Shown here one piece after another: positions 9,600 through 19,165 of a stretch of 64,000 nt of DNA. The notes beneath the pieces were generated by a model. It saw nothing but the letters and a program-made list of their open reading frames with translations. It made no database searches and was not told the origin of the DNA. The first letter of the stretch is position 1; the number at the start of each line of letters is the position of its first letter. The stretch lies in assembly GCA_049969475.1 (NCBI GenBank), contig JBMFOU010000008.1, forward strand, positions 52,400-116,399, given 5' to 3'. The position numbers and the translations under genes were made by a program. Origin of the DNA: UBA2030 sp049969475. GTDB lineage: Bacteria > Bacteroidota > Bacteroidia > Bacteroidales > TTA-H9.

Positions 9600-10352
9600 A
9601 TGGATGAATTTGTATCGCTCTGCATCGATATAGGCAATACCAACGTGAAGACTGCCGTATTTAGGGGCACTCAAATGGACGAATTACTGATAATGCCCAC
9701 CAGAACATTTAACGACGCCAGCAAGCTTTTAAGAAAGGTTAAGGCAAATAAGATTCATGGGGCCATTCTGAGTAATGTTAGCCAACAAAAAACAGAGTTA
9801 GTAAACCAGTTGAAGGCAGCTATTCCATTAGTAATCGAACTTAATTTTCAGACTCCACTACCCATAGAAATCAAATACGAAAGCCCTTCAACCCTAGGTA
9901 CCGACCGAATTGCGGCTGCTTCAGCTGCCTGGCATAAGGCTGGCTGCAGGCCCTCTTTAGCCATTACATGCGGAACATGCATCATTTACGACTATATCGA
10001 TGCAAAAGGAAATTATCTAGGTGGAGCCATTTCTCCAGGTTTACGGCAAAGACTTAAAGTACTTCATGAACAAAGTGCAAGGCTCCCTTGGGTTGAACCT
10101 CAGGATGCACCCGCTTTTCCCGGAAAAAACACGCAACAGTCGATTCTGGCCGGAGTTATGCGGGGAATAATACATGAAATTGATGGATTTGTCGATGAAC
10201 TCAAACAATCTCAGCCGAATCTTCACGTTTTTCTTAGCGGCGGCGATGCCCATTATTTTGCTACTCAGCTAAAAAATAGCATCTTTGCAGCCCCAAACCT
10301 TATTATGGAAGGTCTTAATCAAATTTTACTTTTTAATGCTAAACAATCTTAA
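9600..10352 (+). CDS. coaX: Type III pantothenate kinase
   Basis: Phosphorylates pantothenate in the first step of coenzyme A synthesis, in the cytoplasm. The ASKHA-fold phosphate-binding motif CIDIGNTNVKTAVF is at residues 8-21. STLGTDRIAAA and the glycine-rich GGAISPGL segment (pantothenate/dimer region) follow, and SGGDA closes the ATP site. The 250-residue length is typical. Its 3' end overlaps the next gene by 17 bp. The order coaX, outer-membrane protein, TPR protein, lptC, CNNM protein, PPIase is a recurrent Bacteroidota arrangement. Confidence 0.95.
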   Translation: MDEFVSLCIDIGNTNVKTAVFRGTQMDELLIMPTRTFNDASKLLRKVKANKIHGAILSNVSQQKTELVNQLKAAIPLVIELNFQTPLPIEIKYESPSTLGTDRIAAASAAWHKAGCRPSLAITCGTCIIYDYIDAKGNYLGGAISPGLRQRLKVLHEQSARLPWVEPQDAPAFPGKNTQQSILAGVMRGIIHEIDGFVDELKQSQPNLHVFLSGGDAHYFATQLKNSIFAAPNLIMEGLNQILLFNAKQS

Positions 10353-11619
10353 AAAAGTCTCTATAGCCCTCTTCATGACGCTGTCCGCAAATGCGGTGGT
10401 ATCGCAGTCAAGCCTTACTTCACCTTATTCGCATTACGGTTTGGGAGATTTAAACAACATCAGTAATACCCGAAACCGCACCATGGGTATTACTGGAGTA
10501 GCACAACGAGGTTTCTATAATGTGAATCCGCAGAATCCCGCTTCCTATACCTCCTTCGATAGTCTTTCTTTTGTCTTTGAGGCAGGAATGCGAAGCAACT
10601 TCAACACATTAAAGACAGTAAATATTTCGGAAAGCGCTTCCACCGCAGGTTTAGACTTCATGTATTTCGGTTTTCCGGTAGCCCGGGGGGTAAGAATGAG
10701 CTTTGGTTTAATGCCGTTTAGCACTATTGGTTACAAAATTCTCGACGAGCAAACAGACCCAACCGTTGGTAAAGTGGACTATTACTACGAAGGTGACGGG
10801 GGACTCAATCAATATTATGTAGGAACGGGTATCCAGCTTAACAAATACCTTTCAATTGGAGCTAATTTCTATTACCTGGCTGGTACCATCAACCGAAGCC
10901 GTTTGCTACACTTCCCTGATTCTGCTGCTATGCTGAATACTCGGGTGAGAGATATTGTAAATATCGGAGATTTTAGCTTTTCGGCTGGTATTCAGTATCA
11001 CAAAACCTTGAGCAGGGGTAGCAAGTTTACTATGGGGCTTACCGGTGGATATGGTAATACCTTGAAAACCAACAAAGAACAGCTAACAGAGACACTTTTT
11101 GGAGGAATTAACTCAGGCTACGAATTTTTCAGAGATACCATTTCTTATTCGAAAGACATCGCTGGAAGTATTAAATTGCCGTTGTTGTTGTCGGGAGGTT
11201 TGCTGTATGAAAAACCTGACAAACTTACTATTTCTTTGGAAGGAAATTATGGCTTCTGGAACGACTATCGCTTGGATGGTCAAGAAGATTCTTTAAAGAA
11301 TAACTACCGGGTAAATGGAGGTATAGAGTTTATTCCCGACAATCGCTCCATTTCGGGGTATTGGCAGAAAATCAGATATCGGGCAGGGCTTAGTTACTCA
11401 CTTACATACCTGAACCTTAAACAGACCCAGGTAAAAGATTTTTATACCTCGTTTGGGGTGGGCCTTCCCATCAAACGACAGGCAGCCACTTTAAATTTTG
11501 GCGCAGAAATTGGAAGCAGAGGAACTAAGAAGAACAACCTCATACAGGAAAACTATCTCAGATTTTATTTTGGGATATCCATCACTGAGAGGTGGTTCAT
11601 TAAAAGAAGGTACAACTGA
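10336..11619 (+). CDS. Outer-membrane beta-barrel protein (FadL/PorV-like architecture)
   Basis: A 427-residue protein with a signal peptide (start at 10336, core VSIALFMTLSANAVVSQ). A long series of amphipathic, aromatic-rich strands follows, ending in an aromatic C-terminal strand (LRFYFGISITERWFIKRRYN). SPYSHYGLGDLNN near the mature N-terminus and the barrel-like repeats suggest an outer-membrane transporter or assembly protein. No enzyme motif was found. The start at 10336 fits a signal peptide better than the upstream in-frame start at 10285. It is cotranscribed with coaX and the lptC cluster, so a role in envelope biogenesis is possible but is inference. Confidence 0.7.
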   Translation: MLNNLKKVSIALFMTLSANAVVSQSSLTSPYSHYGLGDLNNISNTRNRTMGITGVAQRGFYNVNPQNPASYTSFDSLSFVFEAGMRSNFNTLKTVNISESASTAGLDFMYFGFPVARGVRMSFGLMPFSTIGYKILDEQTDPTVGKVDYYYEGDGGLNQYYVGTGIQLNKYLSIGANFYYLAGTINRSRLLHFPDSAAMLNTRVRDIVNIGDFSFSAGIQYHKTLSRGSKFTMGLTGGYGNTLKTNKEQLTETLFGGINSGYEFFRDTISYSKDIAGSIKLPLLLSGGLLYEKPDKLTISLEGNYGFWNDYRLDGQEDSLKNNYRVNGGIEFIPDNRSISGYWQKIRYRAGLSYSLTYLNLKQTQVKDFYTSFGVGLPIKRQAATLNFGAEIGSRGTKKNNLIQENYLRFYFGISITERWFIKRRYN

Positions 11620-11643
11620 TTAACATCTAAAAAAACAAAGATC

Positions 11644-13011
11644 ATGAAAAAGAATAGATTAAAAGTCGCTTTACTCCTGGCTGTGGCAGCCGTGTTGGTC
11701 ATTCCTGCCAGGGCACAGGATTCGCCATGTAAGCAAATGCCCAAATTCGGTAAAGACAGCGTACAGTGCGTAACTAATCTTTCTCTTTACCGAGAACCAG
11801 TAAAGCAAAAAAATTATCAGGATGCCTATAAACCCTGGAAGTGGGTTTATGAAAACTGCCCTTGTGCAAGCCAATTTACTTATGTTGATGGAATCAAGAT
11901 ACTTGAATTCAAGATATCAAAAGCAGCCAATGAACAGGCTCGAGAAAGTATAATTGACAGCCTGCTCGGAGTTTACGATGCCCGAATCAAGTATTTTCCT
12001 AAAGATGCCAAGGGACGCTCGCAGGTTGGTAATATCCTGACTCGCAAAGCTATAGATGCATTCACGTACAAACCCAACCAACCCGAAGATGCTTACAATT
12101 ATGTGAAACAGGCCATCGAACTGGATGGAGCGGAAGTATTGCCCGAAGGGCTACAGCTTTACCTGCAGAGTGCTATCAAAATGGTAGAACTCAACAAAGC
12201 AGAAAAAACCATTGTGGTAGATGCTTACGACCAACTGAGCGACCTTATGGACAACGCCATGCAGAGGGTAGCTGGTGATACCACAGCAGTAAGCAAATAC
12301 TTAGTAATCAAAAACAACATTGAGGCACTTTTTGAACCTTTTGCCACCTGCGAAGACCTGGTGAATATTTACCAGTCGAAGTTTGAAGCAAACCCCGATG
12401 ATATTGAACTACTAAGAAAAATCACAAAAATTCTTGAAAAGAAAAAATGCACGGATAAAGACCTTTTCTTCGCAGCTACCGAAAAGCTGCATAAGCTAGA
12501 ACCTTCGGCCAGCAGTGCCTACATGATGGCAATCAAAAACATGAAAGAAGAGAACTGGAGTCAAGCTGCTAAATACCTCAATGAAAGTATAAGTCTTTTT
12601 GGACCTGAGGATGCGCTGAAAAAGGAGAAAGCCTATACAATGCTGGGTCAGGTTTATCTTGCACAAAGAAACTTTACTGCCGCTAAGGCAACTGCTTTGA
12701 AAATGTTGGAAGCCAATCCTTACGATGGCAATGCCCTAATCCTTCTGGGAGACGCCTACGCATTTGGTGCCTCCACTTGTGGAGATAACGAACTCTCGAA
12801 AAGAGCAGGTTACTGGGCAGCAGTTGATAAATACATTCAAGCAAGAAAAGTAGACCCTGAAGTAGCAGAAACTGCCAACAAGCGAATTGCTACCTATTCA
12901 GCCTACTTCCCATCAATTGAAACGATCTTCTTCCATGGATATAAAGAGGGTGAATCGTACAGGGTGGAATGTTGGATCAACGAAACCACTACGGTCAGGG
13001 CCTCAAGGTAA
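11644..13011 (+). CDS. Exported tetratricopeptide-repeat protein
   Basis: A 455-residue protein with a signal peptide (MKKNRLKVALLLAVAAV, cleavage near ARAQ) and a mostly helical body. The TPR-like repeats are clearest between residues about 290 and 420 (AYTMLGQVYLAQRNFTAAKATALKMLEANP, given here only as its position near base 12630). It is probably periplasmic and a protein-interaction scaffold. No catalytic residues are apparent. It is the third gene of the coaX-lptC run and ends 4 bp before lptC. Confidence 0.8.
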   Translation: MKKNRLKVALLLAVAAVLVIPARAQDSPCKQMPKFGKDSVQCVTNLSLYREPVKQKNYQDAYKPWKWVYENCPCASQFTYVDGIKILEFKISKAANEQARESIIDSLLGVYDARIKYFPKDAKGRSQVGNILTRKAIDAFTYKPNQPEDAYNYVKQAIELDGAEVLPEGLQLYLQSAIKMVELNKAEKTIVVDAYDQLSDLMDNAMQRVAGDTTAVSKYLVIKNNIEALFEPFATCEDLVNIYQSKFEANPDDIELLRKITKILEKKKCTDKDLFFAATEKLHKLEPSASSAYMMAIKNMKEENWSQAAKYLNESISLFGPEDALKKEKAYTMLGQVYLAQRNFTAAKATALKMLEANPYDGNALILLGDAYAFGASTCGDNELSKRAGYWAAVDKYIQARKVDPEVAETANKRIATYSAYFPSIETIFFHGYKEGESYRVECWINETTTVRASR

Positions 13012-13015
13012 ACGA

Positions 13016-13594
13016 ATGATATTGAGAATTATAAATTTTATTTCAAAATATCTATCTCTCATTGCCATAACTGCAGTTATGGCAATGAGCTTTTCTTGCT
13101 CCAACAAAATGGAAAAAATCAGGGAGTTAACCACACCTGATACCCTACCGGCAGAATCCATCAAAAATGTAGAAATCAGGTATTATGACTCTGGACAGCT
13201 AAAGCTTGTTTTGCGAGCGCCTGTACTCTACACTTATTATGGCTCCGAAAATAAAATGATTTTTCCTCAGGGGCTTGAAGTACTTTTTCTGAACACCCAA
13301 GGCCAAACTACGGGTATACTCAGAGCAGGATACGGACTTAACCAGATGGATGACAAAGTATTGAAGGTCAGAAATAATGTTGTTTTGGTGAATAATGAAA
13401 AGCAGGAGACCCTCGAAACTGAGGAGCTCAATTGGGCTCAACGTAAGCAAAAGATTTTCACCGAAGCCCATGTGAAGATAAAAACCCCAGACAAACTCAT
13501 ATTGGGGCAAGGACTCGAAGCAGATGAAAAACTTAAAAAACGAACTTTGAGAAATGTTACTGGTGAGTTCCAGGTAAATGAAGATATTGAATAG
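13016..13594 (+). CDS. lptC: LPS export component LptC
   Basis: A lipoprotein-type signal (IAVTAVMAMSFSC-like stretch ending in SFSC) precedes a beta-jellyroll domain with VEIRYYDSGQLKLVLRAPVLYTYY and repeated short strands, as in LptC/OstA-family proteins. LptC links the LptBFG transporter to the periplasmic LptA bridge. The start at 13016 gives the expected 192 residues; an in-frame upstream start at 12887 would lie inside the TPR gene. The end overlaps the next gene by 17 bp. Confidence 0.85.
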   Translation: MILRIINFISKYLSLIAITAVMAMSFSCSNKMEKIRELTTPDTLPAESIKNVEIRYYDSGQLKLVLRAPVLYTYYGSENKMIFPQGLEVLFLNTQGQTTGILRAGYGLNQMDDKVLKVRNNVVLVNNEKQETLETEELNWAQRKQKIFTEAHVKIKTPDKLILGQGLEADEKLKKRTLRNVTGEFQVNEDIE

Positions 13595-14882
13595 TTTTGT
13601 AACAGATTCAACAGTAATGGACGGCCAGGTCATTATCATACTGATTTCATTACTATTTTCTGCGCTTTTCTCCGGTGCAGAAATAGCTTTTATTACAGCC
13701 AATCGTTTAAGAATAGCCGTTGCTAACAGAGACAATAAGTTGGGATCGCGGCTGGTGCTGCACTTAACCCGCCAACCGCAACACTTTTTGGCCGCCTTGC
13801 TCCTTGGAAACACCCTCATGCTGGTGTTATATGGCTCTGCCATGGAACCCTTGCTCAGCTACCAAGCACTTCCAGCCCTTCACATAAATATCAGCAGCCC
13901 TTTAGGAATGCTAGCCCTCCAAACCCTAATTTCAACCGGAGTGGTACTGATTTTTGCAGAATTTCTTCCTAAAGCACTGTTTCGGCAAAGACCCAATAGC
14001 ATACTTGAATTCTTCTCCCCTTTACTGGTAGTCATTTTCTATCTGCTTTATCCAGCTATTATCCTTATCAACAAAATTTCTGGCTGGATACTAGCTCTTT
14101 TCTTCAGGCAAAAAATAAATCCACAGACTGAGAAATTTTCATGGATAGACTTCGATCATCTCATACGTGAATATGCCCGTCCAACCGAAGATGAAAACGT
14201 GCAACAAGAAGTAAAAATGCTTCAGGCCGCTCTGGATTTCAGAGAAATAAGGCTAAGGGAATGTATGATTCCCCGTACTGAAATAGTAGCAGCAGAGTAC
14301 AACGCTGAAATTTCAAAACTTATCGACCATTTTGTGGAATCAGGGCATTCAAAAATACTTATCTATAAGGAGACCATTGATAACATTATTGGTTACGTAC
14401 ACTCGTTCGACATATTCAAAAAACCATCGACCATTGGCGAAATCATCCGTCCGGTTGAGAATTTCCCGGAAACCATGAAGGCCGAAGAGGCTCTTCAAAA
14501 GCTTATGAACTCAAAAAAAAGTATAGCCGTAGTTTTGGATGAATTTGGAGGCACTTCCGGTATTGTAACCATTGAAGACCTGATAGAAGAAATCTTTGGT
14601 GAGATCAACGATGAATTCGATAAAAATTCATTAACAGACAATCAGATAAATGAAAAAGAATTTATCTTTTCAGGACGTGTGGAAATAGACTACCTAAACG
14701 AAAAGTATAATCTTGACTTACCCCAGGATGGGGACTACGAAACCTTGGCCGGGCTGATCATACATAAATACGAAAGCATTCCAAAAGCAGGCGACCAAAT
14801 TAATATTGGTCCTTTCTCTTTTTACATTTTACAGGCCAATGGAAAACGCATCGAAAAGGTAAAGCTCATCGTTAAAAAATAG
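13578..14882 (+). CDS. CNNM/CorC transporter-like protein (GldE-like)
   Basis: A 434-residue inner-membrane protein. The N-terminal DUF21/CNNM domain has four hydrophobic segments and the SALFSGAEIAF signature. A tandem CBS region follows (CMIPRTEIVAAEY; VVLDEFGGTSGIVTIEDLIEEIFGEI as a conserved block at about base 14536-14613), then a CorC/HlyC-type C-terminal domain. Family members are linked to Mg2+/Co2+ handling; the Bacteroidota homologue GldE is needed for gliding in Flavobacterium. Gliding itself cannot be inferred here. An ATG at 13617 is an alternative start. Confidence 0.88.
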   Translation: MKILNSFVTDSTVMDGQVIIILISLLFSALFSGAEIAFITANRLRIAVANRDNKLGSRLVLHLTRQPQHFLAALLLGNTLMLVLYGSAMEPLLSYQALPALHINISSPLGMLALQTLISTGVVLIFAEFLPKALFRQRPNSILEFFSPLLVVIFYLLYPAIILINKISGWILALFFRQKINPQTEKFSWIDFDHLIREYARPTEDENVQQEVKMLQAALDFREIRLRECMIPRTEIVAAEYNAEISKLIDHFVESGHSKILIYKETIDNIIGYVHSFDIFKKPSTIGEIIRPVENFPETMKAEEALQKLMNSKKSIAVVLDEFGGTSGIVTIEDLIEEIFGEINDEFDKNSLTDNQINEKEFIFSGRVEIDYLNEKYNLDLPQDGDYETLAGLIIHKYESIPKAGDQINIGPFSFYILQANGKRIEKVKLIVKK

Positions 14883-14964
14883 GCTATGGTTTAGTCAAAA
14901 ACATCCTACTTCAAACTAATAACCCAACTATAAGTTATAAGCCTTCCAGGCTGTTTTTTTCCAA

Positions 14965-14987
14965 TTGCTTTACTTTCTTTACATTTG
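14965..14987 (+). promoter_or_regulatory. Promoter of the PpiD-like gene
   Basis: TACATTTG (14980-14987) matches the TAnnTTTG box 23 bp before the ATG. TTG lies exactly 12 bp upstream of it (14965-14967). The 128-bp gap from the CNNM gene otherwise holds only AT-rich sequence. Confidence 0.6.
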
Positions 14988-15010
14988 CGGGCTAAAAAAA
15001 CGAATTCAAA

Positions 15011-17125
15011 ATGGCTATTTTAGGAGACATCAGAAAAAAATCAGGACTTGCCGTCATTTTTGTAGGTGTGGCTATCACTGCCTTTGTGCTGGGAGATATT
15101 GGTAAAAGCACCTGGAGAACCCCCACAGCCATTGGTATTATCGGAAAAGAAGAAATTTCTTTCCAGGACTTTGAAAAAAAGGTGGAACAAAACATTCAGT
15201 ACACCAAGATGAGTTCACAGAAAGAAAACCTTACTCCGGAAGAGATATTTTCCATAAGGCAAAATACCTGGAATCAGCTTCTTAACGAAGTCATCATGGC
15301 GAAAGCATACAAAGATAACGGTCTGGTAATTTCGTCCGATGAACTTACCGACCTTATTCAGGGGCCCAATCCTCACAAATACATCGTTCAAAATTTCCGT
15401 AACCCTGAAACCAACCAGCTCGACAGAGAAAGACTTATTCAGTTTTTCCAAAATCTCGATAAACTGGAACCTGAAGTTCAGAAACAAGTACAGGATCTGA
15501 TTGAGGCTGTCAAGCAAGAACGACTCAATTCGAAATACAATGCCATGATTGGCAAGGCTTTTTACATGCCAAAGGCCCTGGTACAAAAAGATTACCAACT
15601 GAAAAACATTAAATCTTCCTTCAGCTACGTTGCTCAAAGCTTCACCTTGGTACCTGACAGTCTGGTGAAAGTAACGAATAAAGATCTGAAAGAGTTTTAT
15701 GAAAAGAACAAAAAGAATTACGAACAAGAAGAAACCCGTGATATTGATTATGTTGTTTTTGAAGTAAATCCCTCGGAAGAAGACAAAAAAGCAGCAGAGC
15801 AGGAAATCAACAAGCTTTACGCAGATATGGCCGTTGCGACCAAAATCGCCAATTTTGTCAACTTCAATTCGGAAGAAAAATACGATAGTACTTGGAAGAA
15901 ACAGGGTAGTCTACCCGTTCAGATCGATTCGCTGATGTTCAATTCACCAGTGGGTACTATGGCCGGTCCATGGATTGATAACAACACTTTCTACATTGCC
16001 CGCCTGATGGATGTTCAATCACGGCCTGATAGCCTGAAGGCTTCTCATATCCTTGTAGCTTATAAAGGGGCTTATGGTGCATCGCAGAAAACTACACGTA
16101 GCAAAGAGGCAGCTAAAAAAACCGCAGATAGTCTATCAGTGATTATCAGGGCAAATAAAAATAGACTTGCAGAAATTGCAGCAAACATTTCTGATGATCC
16201 TTCTGCAAAAAATAATAACGGAGATCTGGGATGGTTTGCTGACGGCCAAATGGTACCTACTTTCAACGATGCGGTGCTTAGAGGGAATATTGGGGATATC
16301 AAAGTGGTAGAAAGCCCCTTTGGATACCATGTGGTAAACATTACCGGCAAGACCAAACCCATCAAAAAGGTCAAAGTTGCTATTGTCAAGAAGACGATTC
16401 AGCCCAGCACGGTTACCATGCAAAAGGTATATGCCGAAGCCAGTAAATTCGCAGGAGAAAACCGTACACGTGAAGCTTTCGATAAAGCTGTGGCAGAACT
16501 CGGCCTAAATAAACGTACCAAAGACTATTTGAGCCCCATGGAAATGTCACTCCCAGGCATCGACAACAGCCGAGAAATCATTCGCTGGGCTTACAGCAAG
16601 GATGTGAAGCCAGGGGATGTATCAGATGTAAAAGAGTTCGAAAATAAATTTGTGGTCGCAGTATTAAAGAAAATAAGACCCAAAGGAATTGCTCCGCTCG
16701 AAGATATGCGTCAAGCACTTGAAGCTACCGTTTTGAAGAAGAAAAAACTGGAATATCTGGCCGCCAAAATGAAAGAAGTGAATGCGAAAAGCCTGTCTGA
16801 ACTGGCCAACAAACTAAATGCCCGCGTAGATACGGCTTCCGATATCACCTTCTTTACATACAACATACCCGGCTTGGGTCGCGAACCAGAAATTACCGGT
16901 ACCATTTTCTCCCTCAATCCCAACGAAGTATCGGAACCCATACCCGGACTTAACTACACAGTGGTTGTAAAAGTGAAGAGTTTCTCTGATGCTCCTGCCA
17001 AAACCGACTTTACATTTGAACGTAAACAACTTGAAAACAACTTCTTTGCACGCACCAGCACCAATGCCTATAAAGCACTGGAGAAACTGGCTGACGTGAA
17101 AGATAATAGAGTATTATTCTATTGA
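15011..17125 (+). CDS. PpiD/SurA-type periplasmic peptidyl-prolyl isomerase
   Basis: A 704-residue membrane-anchored foldase. One N-terminal transmembrane segment (residues about 12-32, SGLAVIFVGVAITAFVLG) precedes a SurA_N-like helical domain. A parvulin (rotamase) domain lies at about residues 335-455 with the characteristic DLGWFADGQMVPTF and SPFGYHVV, and a second, more divergent PPIase-like region follows. It would assist folding of outer-membrane and secreted proteins, fitting the envelope genes upstream. It is followed by a strong terminator. Confidence 0.9.
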   Translation: MAILGDIRKKSGLAVIFVGVAITAFVLGDIGKSTWRTPTAIGIIGKEEISFQDFEKKVEQNIQYTKMSSQKENLTPEEIFSIRQNTWNQLLNEVIMAKAYKDNGLVISSDELTDLIQGPNPHKYIVQNFRNPETNQLDRERLIQFFQNLDKLEPEVQKQVQDLIEAVKQERLNSKYNAMIGKAFYMPKALVQKDYQLKNIKSSFSYVAQSFTLVPDSLVKVTNKDLKEFYEKNKKNYEQEETRDIDYVVFEVNPSEEDKKAAEQEINKLYADMAVATKIANFVNFNSEEKYDSTWKKQGSLPVQIDSLMFNSPVGTMAGPWIDNNTFYIARLMDVQSRPDSLKASHILVAYKGAYGASQKTTRSKEAAKKTADSLSVIIRANKNRLAEIAANISDDPSAKNNNGDLGWFADGQMVPTFNDAVLRGNIGDIKVVESPFGYHVVNITGKTKPIKKVKVAIVKKTIQPSTVTMQKVYAEASKFAGENRTREAFDKAVAELGLNKRTKDYLSPMEMSLPGIDNSREIIRWAYSKDVKPGDVSDVKEFENKFVVAVLKKIRPKGIAPLEDMRQALEATVLKKKKLEYLAAKMKEVNAKSLSELANKLNARVDTASDITFFTYNIPGLGREPEITGTIFSLNPNEVSEPIPGLNYTVVVKVKSFSDAPAKTDFTFERKQLENNFFARTSTNAYKALEKLADVKDNRVLFY

Positions 17126-17144
17126 TAAATAATAAATTAGCCAT

Positions 17145-17178
17145 AAAAAAGCCGGTGAACGCCGGCTTTTTTATTTTT
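17145..17178 (+). terminator. Rho-independent terminator after PPIase gene
   Basis: GCCGG (17151-17155) pairs with CCGGC (17162-17166) and is flanked by six A residues and a T-rich tail, so the stem can extend with A-T pairs. Confidence 0.9.
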
Positions 17179-17227
17179 ACGCCTACTCATTTTTGAAGTA
17201 CCTTCGCTAAGCGAAAAAACCACGGAA

Positions 17228-19165
17228 TTGATTAGCCAAGACCTTATTAATCAGATTATAGACACAGCCCGAATAGAAGAAGTGGTGGGGGAATTTGTAA
17301 GATTGCGTAAACGGGGAAGTAATCTGATTGGCCTCTGTCCCTTTCACGACGAAAAAACCCCTTCCTTTACCGTATCTCCCACCAAGGGGTTTTACAAATG
17401 TTTTGGGTGTGGAGCTGGAGGCAATGTGGTAAAATTTCTGATGGAACACGAGCATTATTCGTTCGTGGAGGCGTTGCGCTATCTGGCCCGGAAATACAAC
17501 ATCGAAATTGTTGAAAAAGAGCCCTCAGCAGAAGACCAGCAGGCAGCTGCAGAAAAGGAAAGCCTGTTTGATGTTACCTCCATGGCTGCCGACTTTTTTG
17601 TGAATCAATTATGGGAAACGGAAGAAGGCCGGACCATTGGCCTGGCTTATTTCGAAGAAAGAGGCATCACGCATCCTATGATTCGGCGCTTTCAATTAGG
17701 GTATTCGCCAGCAAAAAAGGATACCCTGGTGAAATATGCCTTATCCAAAGGATATAGACCCGAAATTTTAGAAAAAGCTGGGCTGATTCTAAAATATGGT
17801 GATTCATATATTGATCGATTCCGAGAACGCGTCATTTTTCCTATACACAACCTTTCGGGAAGGGTTATTGCGTTTGCCGGCCGCATAATGACTAACGATA
17901 AAACCCTGGCCAAATACATCAACTCTCCCGAAACCGACATTTATCACAAAAGCAATGTTTTATATGGTTTGTCGTTGGCAAGGAAAGCCATAGCCAGCGC
18001 TGACAACTGCTATCTGGTGGAAGGCTATACAGATGTTATTTCACTGCATTTGTCAGGTATAGAGAACGTAGTGGCTTCGTCGGGCACTTCGCTTACCACC
18101 GAACAGATTCGACTTATCCGAAGATATACTCCCAATATTACAATTCTATACGACGGAGACCCGGCTGGCATCAAGGCTTCATTTCGAGGTATCGACATGA
18201 TTCTGAAAGAAGGCATGAATGTACGCGTGGTGCTGTTCCCTGAAGGTGACGATCCCGACTCATTTGTTCGAAAACATCGTTCGGAAGAAGTAGCTGACTT
18301 TATTAAAAACCACTCCCAGCATTTCATTGGATTTAAAACCGAACTCCTGCTCTCGGAAGTAAAAGAAGACCCCATCAAAAAAGCCGGGCTGATTAAAGAT
18401 ATTCTTTCTTCAGTAGCCCTGGTTCCCGATTCCATTCAACGCGCTGAATATATCAGGTTTTGTGCCAGAATGTTTGATACCTCAGAGCAGGTCCTTTATT
18501 TCGAGTTAAACAAAATCCTGTCTCAAAACCGAAATATTCCTGCTGGCGAAGAAACTTTTCAGAATAAAACTGAATTTATAGCTCCACGGCAGGAAGAAGC
18601 TCAGGAAAGAGACATTTATCATCAGGAAACCAACATCATACGCATTTTGCTTCTTTATGGGAAAGAAAATTTTATTTTTCCCATTAGAAAAGAAAACGGC
18701 GAAGAAGAAGAAATTGAAGTTAATATTCAGAACTTCCTGATTACTGAACTCATGGAATCGGAATACGAATTTCAGGACCCTGCTTACCAGCATATCTACA
18801 CAGAATTTAGAGAAGCCTTTCAGAATAACGTAATCATTGAAGATCAATATTTCATCAATCACCCCAATGAGGCTATTTCAGATTTGGCCATCAAGCTGAT
18901 GACCTCACCTTACAGTATCAGCCCTAATTGGGAGAAGAAAGCGGGTATTAATACGCGCCAGGAAAGAGATGTTCTGAAAGACTTATCCATTCACTCCTTA
19001 TTAAACCTCCGAATCCGCCGGCTTGAACTTGCCATTGAAGAAAAACAACGGCAGCTGGCTTCAGCCAATCCAGAAGATGCGATGATTATTCTTAACGAAA
19101 TAAGGCTTTTAAACCAAATGAAAACCGACCTGGCTCAGGACCTCGGCCGTATCATTCTTCGTTGA
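17228..19165 (+). CDS. dnaG: DNA primase
   Basis: Makes RNA primers at the replication fork. The N-terminal zinc-binding domain has CPFHDEKTPSF and CFGCGAGG. The TOPRIM core is visible as LVEGYTDVISLH, YDGDPAGIKA and a GDDPDSF acidic cluster. The C-terminal region is the helicase-interacting part. The 645-residue length is typical. No ATG is available near the family N-terminus, so translation must begin at TTG 17228 (residues ISQDLINQIIDTARIEEVVG follow, exactly the family start). The 3' end overlaps the convergent gene by 14 bp. Confidence 0.96.
   Translation: MISQDLINQIIDTARIEEVVGEFVRLRKRGSNLIGLCPFHDEKTPSFTVSPTKGFYKCFGCGAGGNVVKFLMEHEHYSFVEALRYLARKYNIEIVEKEPSAEDQQAAAEKESLFDVTSMAADFFVNQLWETEEGRTIGLAYFEERGITHPMIRRFQLGYSPAKKDTLVKYALSKGYRPEILEKAGLILKYGDSYIDRFRERVIFPIHNLSGRVIAFAGRIMTNDKTLAKYINSPETDIYHKSNVLYGLSLARKAIASADNCYLVEGYTDVISLHLSGIENVVASSGTSLTTEQIRLIRRYTPNITILYDGDPAGIKASFRGIDMILKEGMNVRVVLFPEGDDPDSFVRKHRSEEVADFIKNHSQHFIGFKTELLLSEVKEDPIKKAGLIKDILSSVALVPDSIQRAEYIRFCARMFDTSEQVLYFELNKILSQNRNIPAGEETFQNKTEFIAPRQEEAQERDIYHQETNIIRILLLYGKENFIFPIRKENGEEEEIEVNIQNFLITELMESEYEFQDPAYQHIYTEFREAFQNNVIIEDQYFINHPNEAISDLAIKLMTSPYSISPNWEKKAGINTRQERDVLKDLSIHSLLNLRIRRLELAIEEKQRQLASANPEDAMIILNEIRLLNQMKTDLAQDLGRIILR

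Noticed and set aside
13199..13843. Minus-strand ORF of 214 codons across lptC and the CNNM gene
   Set aside because: It is antisense to two well-supported genes, matches no family I recognise and has no promoter box or plausible start region.
15215..15727. Minus-strand ORF of 170 codons inside the PpiD-like gene
   Set aside because: Antisense shadow with no recognisable domain.
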